DNA of 64,000 bases from Leptospira kobayashii (GTDB lineage: Bacteria > Spirochaetota > Leptospiria > Leptospirales > Leptospiraceae): contig NZ_AP025028.1 in NCBI RefSeq assembly GCF_003114835.2, positions 2,942,001 to 3,006,000 on the forward strand. Reading direction: 5' to 3'. Made by a program: the position numbers and the translations under genes. Under the pieces are notes generated by a model that worked only from the letters and a program-made list of their open reading frames with translations, did no database searches and was not told the origin of the DNA. Below, in pieces: positions 46,301 to 55,413 of this stretch. Position 1 is the first letter of the stretch; every line of letters starts with the position of its first letter.

Positions 46301-49300
46301 ACTTTGAAAACTCATTTCCCAAAACCTGAACGAGCAACTTATCTCCGAGAGCAGGATTCCATTTACAGGTATCCCCTGAAAGAGGACTAGGACAGATTTC
46401 CGCTTCCAGTTTGCCATTTGCAAACCTAAACAAATAATTCTGATTGGAAAAATGTAAAATTGCGATCCAATCCGAACCTTCTTTCGCATAATTTTTGTGA
46501 TATGGATCAAAGAAAGAAATTTTTTCCGGACTTACCGAATTTACTTTTTCCAATAAGGACTGAAATTTTTGGACTTCTGAGTTTTGAGAACTTAACAAAG
46601 AATCCAAATTTTCCCGGTTTTGCGCTTTCTCTTCCAAAGAAACGACTAATTTCTTATAATTTTTTACCCAGCTCACCAAGTCCGCATAAGCAAGATTCAA
46701 CTTGGAATCTTCAAATTCGAATTGAGCTCCTATGGTTTCCCTGAATAAATCTACATTTCTTCTTTCTTCCCAAATCGAAAGCAGACTTGCATACTCCTTT
46801 GTCTGTAGATAATACTTCGTTAGAATTTTAACAAATCGATCCAGTCGGGAACGTTTGGCAAATAAACGAAGTTCGGGTCTTTTTTTCCAGGAAGAATTCA
46901 ATTCAGAAATAGATGTCTTAAGTACCGAGGCAACCTCCTGTTTGCGGTTCGAAATGGAATCGGAAGTATAAATTTCCGATTTCAGAACATTCAACCAAAA
47001 AATCTCATCATCCAAACGAAATTCATACGCAAGTTCGTAGGCTTCCTTCCATTTTCGTTCGGATAACGAAATATCACCTAACTTAAAATAAATAGTTGCA
47101 AGGTTGTGCAAGTTTCGAACCCTTTCTTTTCTAGACAAAGGGTCGGTGTTTAAACCAATTTTTTTAGGATCCACAAAACCGGGGTTTTCCAATAACCCTG
47201 CGGCTATCGCGTAATTTTCCTGTGCACTTTGTGTTTTCGAATCCAAAGAATCAAGCTCACCCAGATAAAAATAGGCGCCGCCAAGCATTATATCGTATTC
47301 TATATTTTCCGATCTGAATTTTTCATCGCATAACTCCGATATTTCGCAGTCGGAAGCGGAAGATTCCTTCCATTTGCCTAGATATGAAATCAGATTTTTT
47401 AAAGCTTCCCTGGAAACATTATGATTCTCCGTATTTGCCTCAACAAAAGAGAAAACGGAATATGTATAACCGATGAAAGCCTTTTCCTTACTAGCTTTTG
47501 TTCCGTTCTTCAAAACCAAATCGGCAAGATATTGATAAGAAGCAACCGACAAAACATGATCTTTATTTTCGTAATGAATTTGAGCTTCCACTTGTTTTGA
47601 TTTCGCAAGTATATTGGAACCCATTACCGTTTTATGAAGGGATCTGTCCTGTATGAATTTATTTCTGTTTTCCAATTCCTTTAAGGCGATGGAAAATTCT
47701 TTCTGTTCAATATGGTTTTCAATTCGGATTCCCAAAGTTAAAAGATATTTAAAATCGGTTGGGAAATCACCCGGGAAACGTCCCTCTCCGATCACCCGAA
47801 CGCTGTCCGGCAAAATAAGATTCCAGGGAGACCAATTTTTAACTCTCTTCCAAAATCCTTCTTTTTCCTTTTGATATTCCTTTTCTGCAAGATCCAACAT
47901 CGCATACGAGTCCCGGAAGCGACTGGATTTCTGAAATGCGATTGCAAGGTAATTGTAAAGATTGACCGGATTTACAAAATTAATTTCGTTATTATAAGCG
48001 ATTGCAGTCTGAAACGACACGGATGCATCCGTATAACGCTGACTTTCCAATTCGGACAATCCTTTCAATGAAAACAATAAAGCCAGTTTGGACCGAACAT
48101 TCTTTAGGCGATCCCTGTTGAACTGGTTATCTTCTGAAGTGGCGGAGTTAACTGCCTGGTAATACTCCTTTTTAAAATAAATATCAATCGACTTTTCGAA
48201 CTGCTCGATCGCCTTTTTATACTGTCCTTGGTAAATCAGCGAACGACCGAAATTATATCGAAAGACCGCTTCCTGTCTGTATTCTTCAAATTGATTTTTG
48301 GAAAGTAAAAACTTACTCGCACCTTCCACTGTCGTATAACTTTCATTTGCTTTCGGGTAATTGTTCAGCAAAAAATAATTGTTTCCTAAATTCAAATTCA
48401 AATCGGAAACAACTTTGGAATCAGGATAAGAATCTCCCAAAAATACCAGAATTTGAGTATATAATTCAACATTGGCTTCCAGATTTTTTTCAGGAAAATA
48501 TTTCTTATAAAGAGAAAGATATTTTTCTTCATCCGTTTCGCCCGCAGGATCTTCCTTTCTCAGCTTAATCAAATCCACATATTGATATAACCAACCAAGC
48601 AACTGATAGGCGTCGTAATAAGTAGGATCTGCAAAAATGATCCATTTCAATTCCCATTCCGCTTTCTTATAATTTTCCAATATCTCTTTCTTTCTGGCGT
48701 CCGTCATCGTGCCTGTGGCATAATAGTAGGATTCGAAGATAACATATTTGTTTATCAGAAAGTAGGCGTATCCGTAAAGTGTCGCCAAGTCCAAATAAGG
48801 CCTTGCACGGGGAACGGATTGTTTGTAATAAAGCTCAGTCCAACGAAGTGCTTCACTGGAAAGAACTTCGATTTTTTCAAAATCCTTTATATTTACCACA
48901 CTACGAAGGTATTTATTGTCGGTTACGACCGAAGTTATATCCGAAATATTTCCAATCACATTCAACTTATCTTTGCCAAGGATATTGATTTGGTTGAGTA
49001 GAGCACTCTCCTCTTCTTCTCTCAGTTTTTTACCGTAATCGAAGATCGTATCGACCATTTTTCTTTGGTAATAGACCGCATATTCTTTGTAAAGCGAGTC
49101 GAGGTATAAATTTCTCGTTTTAACGAGAAACATATTCTGATTGTTGAAGAAGTAGTGAAAAGAAGATTGCAAAAGATTTCCCAGTCTTTCGAATTCCAAA
49201 GCCTTATTTTCAAAATAGAAAAAAGCATTTTGAATCTCTTCTACTCCCAGATCCACACCTAAAATCGGATCATAAAACTCAAGATAGATCTTCATATTAC

Positions 49301-51344
49301 GAAGTGCATTGGAAGTATTGCCGGTAGCCTTTTCGTTATAATACTTCTGCAAATTTGCCCGTAAAAGAACCGGATTTTTATAGACGGACTGAAAAGGAAT
49401 CATTTCAAAAACGGAAGGTTGGCCTTGTGGTTCCAAATCTATATTTGCCGGTATGGGAATGATCGAATCCAAAATCGCATTGGATTCGGCGTATTTGCGA
49501 TCCGATGCCAAGGTCTTCGACTTAACATACTGCAAATACGTTTTGAACAATCTTATGTTTTGGTTCTCGGGAACGGAAAGCAATTTATCCGCCCAAGCAC
49601 CTAACTCTACATAGTTTCTTCCTTCTTCCACTTTGGTCTGAATATCTTCAAAAACATAACGAAGGTCACGGATTATATCCTGTGAAAACTTTTCCTTAGG
49701 ATTGGTTTCAAAACGGATCTTCTCTTTCTCCCAAGTTTCGAAAATTTCCTTATACACATCCGGAAGAGTTTGCGAATCCGCATAAAAAGAATAACCGCCC
49801 AATCTTCTTTTGATTTCATGGATCTGATGATAGGCCGGATAATTCGAATAAATTCGATTCAGAATTTCGAAAGTTTTTTTAAAATCTTTTGCTTTTTCAT
49901 AATCATCAGCTAACAAATGCAATAGGCCGGGAACAGCATCGGGAGAATTACTTTGACCGGAAATTTTCGAGATATAATTTTCCAATTCCGAGTTTCTGGT
50001 TTTAGGATTTCCCAATTCCCACCTACCCAAACCTTTTTCATAAGCAGTATTCCCGTTTGGAACCACGTCGGCCATGGATTGTAAAATTTGTTTGGCTAGG
50101 TTTGTTTTTCCCACTCCCTGAAGTGCTTGGGATTTGATCCATTTTACCTTTGCCTGGTAAACAGGGTAAAGAGGATCGTCCGAAAAAAACAATTCAACCG
50201 AATCCAAAGCTAAAAAGTAAGAATCCGGAGATTGTTTTTCCGCAAAACCTTTCGCATATTGATATTGTTCCGAAATGGAATTCTGTTTGGGAACAGCACC
50301 ATTTTCAGGCAAAAAATATACATTGATCGAGTTGTAAAAAGGTGCGGAAAATAAAATCGAACCACCGTTAAACGAGGAGTATTTCACATCGAAATAAGAA
50401 GACTCTCCCGACGAAAGAACTCTTTCTGTTCCGTCCTTCAGGCTTTTCATGATTAAAAAATTATTATCACGTTCATCCAAGGTTCCATTCCCGTTCGTAT
50501 CCTTTCGGATCGAGGAGTAATAAAGAAAATTCCCCTTGAAATCCACCGTCGGAGAATAATCCAAAAAATCATCGACAGTGATTCTTTTTTTTTCCGAAGT
50601 AACGATATTCAAGGAGTAAATTTCTCCGCTTGCAATATCGCTATAGGATAGATAATAAACGGTAGAACCGTCTTTCGACCAGGAAGGATTCACTCCACCT
50701 TCTTTCGTTAGCTGAACCGGCTTTTCGGGTTTTTTAGGATCAATGAGTGCCAAATTGGGAAGCCCCGGCGAAAATCGATCCGTCACATAAAGAATCAATT
50801 TTCCGTCGGGAGACCAAATCGGATCGGTATCCACTACTCTTTGCCCGTTCGTATCTTTGCGCGCATTCGGATTGGTGAGATTGACAAAATCTTCGCTAGG
50901 AAACCGATTTCCTTGCAACAATTCCTCAATCCATTCTTCCAGATTCATTTCCAAAAGAATAATATCTCCATCGGGATCATATTCTTCCGATACGAAAACC
51001 AAATAACGTCCATCAGGTGAGATTGCGGGTTTAGATTCGGAGAAAGGATGATTTGTGACCGGAACAACAACGGAACTTTCCAAATCCCGGAACCAAATAT
51101 CAAAATTTCCGTTTTGATCGGTCGCATAAAACAGATACTTCCCGTCGGCGGTCGTAGAGTTGTATAAGTTATTTCCCCTTTGCACCGTTAGAGGGAAAGG
51201 TTTCGACTGAGAAGGAGAAAAATAGTTTTTGGAAATTCCCTTATAATCGAAATTAACAGGTGCTATCTTGACCGACCTTTGAAAAAGAGAACAGGCAAAG
51301 GAAAATACGGAAATGAATAAAACGATAAGAATGCGAAAATACAT
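43374..51344 (-). CDS. Giant (2656-residue) lipoprotein: beta-propeller, TPR arrays and degenerate CHAT-like region
   Basis: A lipoprotein signal with lipidated Cys18 (LFISVFSFACS) opens the protein. Residues about 60-400 read as TolB/PD40-type propeller blades (PAISPDGRYLVFVSE, PIWSPDGKLILYVTD), with a calcium-loop-like DTNGNGTLDERD near residue 280. Roughly residues 420-1590 and 1850-2300 are helical TPR-like repeats. Residues about 1605-1855 resemble a CHAT domain without its catalytic His and Cys. The last 250 residues contain another strand-rich part. It abuts the DUF1318 gene (no gap) and overlaps the DUF2071 gene. Probably an outer-membrane or periplasmic scaffold; its function is unknown. 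The ATG at 51344 is right for the signal. Confidence 0.85.
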   Translation of the reverse strand: MYFRILIVLFISVFSFACSLFQRSVKIAPVNFDYKGISKNYFSPSQSKPFPLTVQRGNNLYNSTTADGKYLFYATDQNGNFDIWFRDLESSVVVPVTNHPFSESKPAISPDGRYLVFVSEEYDPDGDIILLEMNLEEWIEELLQGNRFPSEDFVNLTNPNARKDTNGQRVVDTDPIWSPDGKLILYVTDRFSPGLPNLALIDPKKPEKPVQLTKEGGVNPSWSKDGSTVYYLSYSDIASGEIYSLNIVTSEKKRITVDDFLDYSPTVDFKGNFLYYSSIRKDTNGNGTLDERDNNFLIMKSLKDGTERVLSSGESSYFDVKYSSFNGGSILFSAPFYNSINVYFLPENGAVPKQNSISEQYQYAKGFAEKQSPDSYFLALDSVELFFSDDPLYPVYQAKVKWIKSQALQGVGKTNLAKQILQSMADVVPNGNTAYEKGLGRWELGNPKTRNSELENYISKISGQSNSPDAVPGLLHLLADDYEKAKDFKKTFEILNRIYSNYPAYHQIHEIKRRLGGYSFYADSQTLPDVYKEIFETWEKEKIRFETNPKEKFSQDIIRDLRYVFEDIQTKVEEGRNYVELGAWADKLLSVPENQNIRLFKTYLQYVKSKTLASDRKYAESNAILDSIIPIPANIDLEPQGQPSVFEMIPFQSVYKNPVLLRANLQKYYNEKATGNTSNALRNMKIYLEFYDPILGVDLGVEEIQNAFFYFENKALEFERLGNLLQSSFHYFFNNQNMFLVKTRNLYLDSLYKEYAVYYQRKMVDTIFDYGKKLREEEESALLNQINILGKDKLNVIGNISDITSVVTDNKYLRSVVNIKDFEKIEVLSSEALRWTELYYKQSVPRARPYLDLATLYGYAYFLINKYVIFESYYYATGTMTDARKKEILENYKKAEWELKWIIFADPTYYDAYQLLGWLYQYVDLIKLRKEDPAGETDEEKYLSLYKKYFPEKNLEANVELYTQILVFLGDSYPDSKVVSDLNLNLGNNYFLLNNYPKANESYTTVEGASKFLLSKNQFEEYRQEAVFRYNFGRSLIYQGQYKKAIEQFEKSIDIYFKKEYYQAVNSATSEDNQFNRDRLKNVRSKLALLFSLKGLSELESQRYTDASVSFQTAIAYNNEINFVNPVNLYNYLAIAFQKSSRFRDSYAMLDLAEKEYQKEKEGFWKRVKNWSPWNLILPDSVRVIGEGRFPGDFPTDFKYLLTLGIRIENHIEQKEFSIALKELENRNKFIQDRSLHKTVMGSNILAKSKQVEAQIHYENKDHVLSVASYQYLADLVLKNGTKASKEKAFIGYTYSVFSFVEANTENHNVSREALKNLISYLGKWKESSASDCEISELCDEKFRSENIEYDIMLGGAYFYLGELDSLDSKTQSAQENYAIAAGLLENPGFVDPKKIGLNTDPLSRKERVRNLHNLATIYFKLGDISLSERKWKEAYELAYEFRLDDEIFWLNVLKSEIYTSDSISNRKQEVASVLKTSISELNSSWKKRPELRLFAKRSRLDRFVKILTKYYLQTKEYASLLSIWEERRNVDLFRETIGAQFEFEDSKLNLAYADLVSWVKNYKKLVVSLEEKAQNRENLDSLLSSQNSEVQKFQSLLEKVNSVSPEKISFFDPYHKNYAKEGSDWIAILHFSNQNYLFRFANGKLEAEICPSPLSGDTCKWNPALGDKLLVQVLGNEFSKSDTVRVSKWVKANSPKTTVSFIYDRNHIPLFSERNERNWKWVTLLTEKTDKKHPSQVRQNIQNELGPLLYDTDILVSDKERSFNGSLFSDSYSEILPLREIFSASGSEISMAAVPLENIKNGDWQRFGYLFEVLRSKRIQNVVGYSGSASENELLSGNPSLSVLGNSENIIILGNWDKRVSNKELLSSKAKELIQKGFAEEKEKDFNEAYNYYYTASTLLGDNDPKLPELELRLAKLKVELFPQVEKRKFFEPLWKRYDNSDFRNRIRYEYLVSCLSAKTTEDCGDSSSDWKGPNSDVFAKAIGFYSKLRKGSSSGLAEFNQARMEVEKSEDPFLQAFRIGNLYLQNYLIYEAEGELQKLYASAKTAKEKNVVKNRELEILFHRGFLFGDQKIYLTNLTSTSAYSYGFRKDWKGYDEKINSREFTKFGYADSIYDQYRRKLYQSWKDLQIKGYFDPFVLTPEFLTTGDSVLSKLSHLNRTLMFSLMGSSVGLQKKNEVNSLVDLILQEEKQEGRIMRMITFQLFYAKKLYLRGDSESGDRYLKEFESAYEKIGFGNKFLDEEYLDLKWKVGHIYGKSIPQNVLKTNEFIPYYTKITQSNPSSYIGFLNEIGKQFKNEYYSINLREEWEFLILHMLKQSLAKNSSEVFFDVAMARDQLLAYDDRYLGKKTFGKMIPKFSELSERLKKKIPENQDLSALIDVGIKTYLLGFAGNKSSGREFFADNREINKDIMRYFLESEAGGLETLLRDAVSDKYKNSFRLSKGKRHYIYLIGIHSKVPIQLPDLEYYYLGNIPKFLDSPSVKKSVYTANSFNLGYIDDSPSVTPEDKILGDLTVWETGAKKGIDSSLLDFTGIDWSPDHFISLGGVPIASDDVTKRKGQIFYSNNRMGTISFYSNDYSVMSYHLSNRTDGLFMLHSGTQQGLHNIKFAKKYFEKSELPKAAQIRLEEAKEEARVMAPEDRYWTGFKLFTSQLIED

Positions 51345-51941
51345 TTACATTCGCTCCCATTTTCCGGGTTTACTTTCGTAAAATTCTCCCGTTAAAACGG
51401 ATTTTTGATAAGAATCGATAAGAGAGGACCGAAAAGCGGACAACTCTTCTTCTTTTTTCCCCTTTTTCTTTTCCGCTTCCAGCTGTTTTTCAATCACCGT
51501 TTTTCTGGATTCATTGATCAGTAAAATAACGTCTTCAATTCTCTTTTTTTTCGCAGGGTTTTCATATTGGGAATAAAAAGGAGAAGTGTTTGCAATCGGG
51601 TTGAGTTTTAAAATCCCTCCGATGCCTTCTCCTACCATTCCATGGATTTTATAACGTTTTACTTCCGGTGTTAAATATTGAATGCGTAGCAAATTTCCCT
51701 GCAAGTCGGAATCGGAGCCTGCGGAAGCGTTGATTTGTTTGTTTCCTCCTGATCCGCCGGAGGAGGACTGAATCGACGACACAAGCCATCCGTCTTTTTC
51801 CAAATCCCTATCTTCGCCTACCATCTGTTTTTCGGCGGCTGTCTGCGCGTTGGTGATCGTAATGGGAGGAACTTTCAAATTGATTAAGGCCTGGCATTGG
51901 ATTAAAAAAACAAAAGTAAAAACCGGTAAGATACGAATCAT
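51345..51941 (-). CDS. YdbL-like (DUF1318) lipoprotein
   Basis: The protein has a lipoprotein signal ending at Cys16 (FVFLIQCQA). The mature part resembles DUF1318/YdbL: VGEDRDLEKDGWLVSSI near the start corresponds to VGET-GYLAPV in E. coli YdbL, and the C-terminal block of INESRKTVIEKQL, a variable helix, SYQKSVLTGEFYESKPGKW matches the YdbL sequence around ARxxPGEYxxxxGKW. This is from memory of the family. It lies between the AsmA-like gene (10-base gap) and the giant lipoprotein gene (abutting). In E. coli ydbL sits with ydbH and ynbE. Confidence 0.78.
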   Translation of the reverse strand: MIRILPVFTFVFLIQCQALINLKVPPITITNAQTAAEKQMVGEDRDLEKDGWLVSSIQSSSGGSGGNKQINASAGSDSDLQGNLLRIQYLTPEVKRYKIHGMVGEGIGGILKLNPIANTSPFYSQYENPAKKKRIEDVILLINESRKTVIEKQLEAEKKKGKKEEELSAFRSSLIDSYQKSVLTGEFYESKPGKWERM

Positions 51942-51951
51942 TGGTTGTCCC

Positions 51952-54900
51952 TCATTGGTAGGATTGGATTTCGGATTGTGCTCGTTTCAAAAAGTTAGCA
52001 AGAGGCATTCGTTGTTGGGAGATTTTACTATCTTCCAAGTTTGCAAAAAGAGAAAGTAACGATCTTCTGAAGAATACATCCGCATAGACCAAACCTTTGG
52101 AAAGTGATACTTCTATTTTATTAACCGAATAACTATCCGTTATACGATCCATCAGAAAGTTTTGAGTGGAAATTACGTTCAATGCGCTTTTCCCGAAATC
52201 ACTTCCGATTTGAAAAATGGAAAAAAACAAATCGAGATTGGCAACAGGTTCCGTCAGATCCCTTCCCGAAAGATTTAGATCCGCTTTCACTTTCCCGTCG
52301 TCAATCTTATCGCGGGTTTTAGGAGGCATCAATTGTTTTAAATCGATATCCCGAATCTGAATATTTCCCCGAAATTCCATATCTTTGGGTTCACCCGCAC
52401 CGACGTTGAAGATTATATTTTTGCCGAGAACTACTCCGTCCAAAGTATATGCCTTTAATTCTTCGATCGTTGCATAATTTTCCCTATAATCGATACGTGC
52501 GGAAAGTCCGGGAAAACCAGGTTGATTTTTAACATATACGAAAGGAACATCCGCAATATAAGGATGAGTGCCTACAATTTGCGATATTGAAAGGTTAGGC
52601 GGAGGGGTTCTTCCGTAAGTTTTAATAAATACGGATTTATCGCCTACGATCAAACTATCTTGTTTTTTCCAAGCAAGATTGTGATGAAATGGAATATCCG
52701 AATTGATATCTTCCGCAAAAAATACCTTACAATTGGCGCCGGGACACAGATTGTTCGTATATGTGAAGCTACTCGCCTTTGACACCAAACTACCGTTAAT
52801 GTCATAATCCCTGGCTTTTGCATTCAAAGCAATATCTCCCAAAAAGGAAATCCCTTTCAATAGATACTTTCTTTCCGAAGAATGCAATTTAATATCCGCA
52901 TCAAGACTTGCAAAATAAGAACCGAAAGGAGGATTCGGAACATTCGCCCTTTCTTCCAAGCCGCCTTTTAGATTCATAATGATTGTTTTTTGAAATGCGG
53001 AAATTTGGAATTGATTGATGGAAATCTTTTGTTCTTTCCCTTTTTGGATCACTACATCCGTAACAAGACTGAGATCTTTGATTTCCAGACCGGGCAGTAT
53101 CGCAAATAAATTCGCTTTAATCTTCTGGGTATTTGCTCCCAGAGTCACATCTAACTTTGTTTTGATGGAAGGATCCGTTCCCAAAACATTTTGCAATGGC
53201 GCGATCTTTTCCTTTAAAACTAACGGCAAAGTCAATAATAGATTCGGAGTATTGAGATTCAAGCCGAGAGGATTTGCAACAATATGAATCTCATCCCCCA
53301 GACTTAGATTCCCCGTTAGATTCAACTCAACCGCCTTTCCGTAAGTTAAAGTTTTTTGGTTCAAGGAAACGGAACTCACCTCAACGGAGCTGATTCCGAA
53401 CGGTTTGGAAAATCGGGCGATCACATCTCCGTTCAAAGTCAAACGGGAAGCAGGAGAACGGGAACGACCCAAAGAATAACGAAATCCGTCGATCACAACG
53501 TCCAAATTTACGGGAAGATTTGCAAAGTCTTTGGCATTTACTGAGATATCCGCTTTTGTTTTGCCTGCTACCGCATTCGAAAAATCCGATAAATTCAAAT
53601 CTTCCAAATGAGCATTCAAGGAAATGGATTCTTCACTTTTGATACTGCCGCTTAACAATAATTTGATGCCGTTATAAACTAGATCGAAATTTTTAATATC
53701 AAGATCCTTTAAAATAGGAATCGGATTTGCGGCGGAAGCTTCTTTTTCGGAAGCTGGATTCAGATTGGCGAGTAAGTTTATATTTGCTTTCGGAACTTTA
53801 TGCGCTTTCGCATTTGCCTTCGAAAAATAAATATCCTTTGCCTGTAGATTTAAAAATACGCTGAGAGAATTCCACAATCCTTGTACGAAGGTGCCCTGTA
53901 AGGAAATCTCGCCGCCCAGGGTTATTTCAGGAACAAGGCCTTTCAATTGAGAGATAGTTCGATTAAGGGACGTTAGCTGAACGTTCGATTCCCCTACGGT
54001 TAGACTTACGGAACGTTTGTCCTGAAAAGTATCGCTTACCTCCCCTTTGATGGAAAGCCAGGTATCTCCCATGATTTTCAGAATGAATGTTTCGATCTGA
54101 ATCTGATCTTTTTCGGGAAAATATTCTATCTTGTTGCCGAGAGATGCTCCCAAATGAATCGGTTTGTTTTTGTATTCGAAATTGATATCGTCGGAGCCGA
54201 TTTGCATAGAAGACAAAAATACAGGATGATCGGAAGCCCGTTTCCAATCCAAAAGAATACTCACCGGTAAGGTTTGTTTCCATTTCAAATCTTCAGAATC
54301 CCATTCAATCGGAAGAGCTCTATCCGGATTTAAAGAAAAATAAAAGGAATCAATCTGATCCAAAAGGGAAACGGAGAGAGGAATGGAAATAAATCTGTTG
54401 GATTCCAAATCCAATCGAAATGAAAGATCCGATATTTCTCCCGAAAATCTTTTTTCCGATTCTTTCAGAATCTTTGCATGAAAGGAATCCACATGGAGAT
54501 GAGCTTCAGCAACCAACGGTAAATAAGTTTTTATCTCTTCCAAAGGTTCGGATTTTTTTTCGACAGGTTTTACTTTTGTGGCGGAGGGTCTGACAAGAGT
54601 GTTGAAGTTCCAAACCCCTTCTTTTTCATGCAGAAATAAATTTCCGGTTTCAATCGCTACTTCGGAAACCTTCAATTTTAAAAATAATAAGGATAATAAA
54701 TTATAACGAACGGCAAGACGTTTCGTTTGGAATAAAACTTCTCCGTCAAACAAACCTTTGGTTTTTAATTCGATCGATTCCGCTTCTATCCCGAAAAACA
54801 AGGAAAAGGTTTTGAAATTGCAGGAGAGAGTGGATTCCGTAAATCGGGAAACCACTCTGGGAACGACAAAGTCCGCGGTAAAAACGTTGAAGATAAGTTT

Positions 54901-54984
54901 GTAGAATAGGAATAGAAAGAAGAGGAGGCGAAACCACCTCTTTTCGGCGATTCTGATAACTGTTTCCCGAATTAAGGAACCCAC
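51952..54984 (-). CDS. AsmA/YdbH-like intermembrane protein
   Basis: The 1010 residues begin with one N-terminal anchor helix (RWFRLLFFLFLFYKLIFNVF, residues 16-35) followed by about 950 residues of mostly beta strand in repeating units (for example DISVNAKDFANLPVNLDVV), the AsmA-clan lipid-transfer beta-groove plan. The C-terminal part (from MEFRGNIQIRDIDLKQLMP on) ends in a helical segment. The order AsmA-like, DUF1318 lipoprotein, second lipoprotein matches the E. coli ydbH-ynbE-ydbL set that helps phospholipid traffic between membranes. The YdbH assignment rests mainly on the neighbour. It begins 23 bases after the STAS gene. Confidence 0.75.
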   Translation of the reverse strand: MGSLIRETVIRIAEKRWFRLLFFLFLFYKLIFNVFTADFVVPRVVSRFTESTLSCNFKTFSLFFGIEAESIELKTKGLFDGEVLFQTKRLAVRYNLLSLLFLKLKVSEVAIETGNLFLHEKEGVWNFNTLVRPSATKVKPVEKKSEPLEEIKTYLPLVAEAHLHVDSFHAKILKESEKRFSGEISDLSFRLDLESNRFISIPLSVSLLDQIDSFYFSLNPDRALPIEWDSEDLKWKQTLPVSILLDWKRASDHPVFLSSMQIGSDDINFEYKNKPIHLGASLGNKIEYFPEKDQIQIETFILKIMGDTWLSIKGEVSDTFQDKRSVSLTVGESNVQLTSLNRTISQLKGLVPEITLGGEISLQGTFVQGLWNSLSVFLNLQAKDIYFSKANAKAHKVPKANINLLANLNPASEKEASAANPIPILKDLDIKNFDLVYNGIKLLLSGSIKSEESISLNAHLEDLNLSDFSNAVAGKTKADISVNAKDFANLPVNLDVVIDGFRYSLGRSRSPASRLTLNGDVIARFSKPFGISSVEVSSVSLNQKTLTYGKAVELNLTGNLSLGDEIHIVANPLGLNLNTPNLLLTLPLVLKEKIAPLQNVLGTDPSIKTKLDVTLGANTQKIKANLFAILPGLEIKDLSLVTDVVIQKGKEQKISINQFQISAFQKTIIMNLKGGLEERANVPNPPFGSYFASLDADIKLHSSERKYLLKGISFLGDIALNAKARDYDINGSLVSKASSFTYTNNLCPGANCKVFFAEDINSDIPFHHNLAWKKQDSLIVGDKSVFIKTYGRTPPPNLSISQIVGTHPYIADVPFVYVKNQPGFPGLSARIDYRENYATIEELKAYTLDGVVLGKNIIFNVGAGEPKDMEFRGNIQIRDIDLKQLMPPKTRDKIDDGKVKADLNLSGRDLTEPVANLDLFFSIFQIGSDFGKSALNVISTQNFLMDRITDSYSVNKIEVSLSKGLVYADVFFRRSLLSLFANLEDSKISQQRMPLANFLKRAQSEIQSYQ

Positions 54985-55007
54985 TCCAAGAATCGCCTCG
55001 CTAAGAA

Positions 55008-55349
55008 TTAATATTCGAAAGAGTCTTCCGCCTCTTCCAGAGTTTTATAAATTTCAAAAACACTGGAAAGTTTGGTGATTTCCATTAAGTTTTCAATATC
55101 AGAATTCAAATTGGCGAATACAAGTCTTCCATTGAGCCCATCGATATGTTTATATATATTTAAAAATGTTCCCAAGCCGGCGGAATTGATAAAAGGAACC
55201 TTTTTCAAATCAATAATAAATTTAGGAACCTGCCCTTTTTTTATATATTGTTCGATCTTTTCAGAAAGTTCAAATTCATTTCCGGCTTTGATGGCACCCT
55301 CAATTTTGATGATGTGCACGTCGTTTTTACTAGTAACTTTGATTTTCAT
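55008..55349 (-). CDS. STAS-domain anti-sigma-factor antagonist
   Basis: The 113-residue protein is a single STAS domain of the SpoIIAA/RsbV type: KIEGAIKAGNEFELSEKI, then FIDLKKVPFINSAGLGTF in which the Ser of NSAGLG is the site phosphorylated by anti-sigma kinases. Dephosphorylation by SpoIIE-like PP2C enzymes such as that at 23857 would activate it. The start is ATG. It is 64 bases after the sigma-like protein gene and 23 bases before the AsmA-like gene, so it may belong to a regulated envelope operon. Confidence 0.9.
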   Translation of the reverse strand: MKIKVTSKNDVHIIKIEGAIKAGNEFELSEKIEQYIKKGQVPKFIIDLKKVPFINSAGLGTFLNIYKHIDGLNGRLVFANLNSDIENLMEITKLSSVFEIYKTLEEAEDSFEY

Positions 55350-55413
55350 AACCCTTCGGAAGGTGGTATACGCGATAAAATTCTTTTAAAAATCGGCTTT
55401 GTAAAGCAAATTT

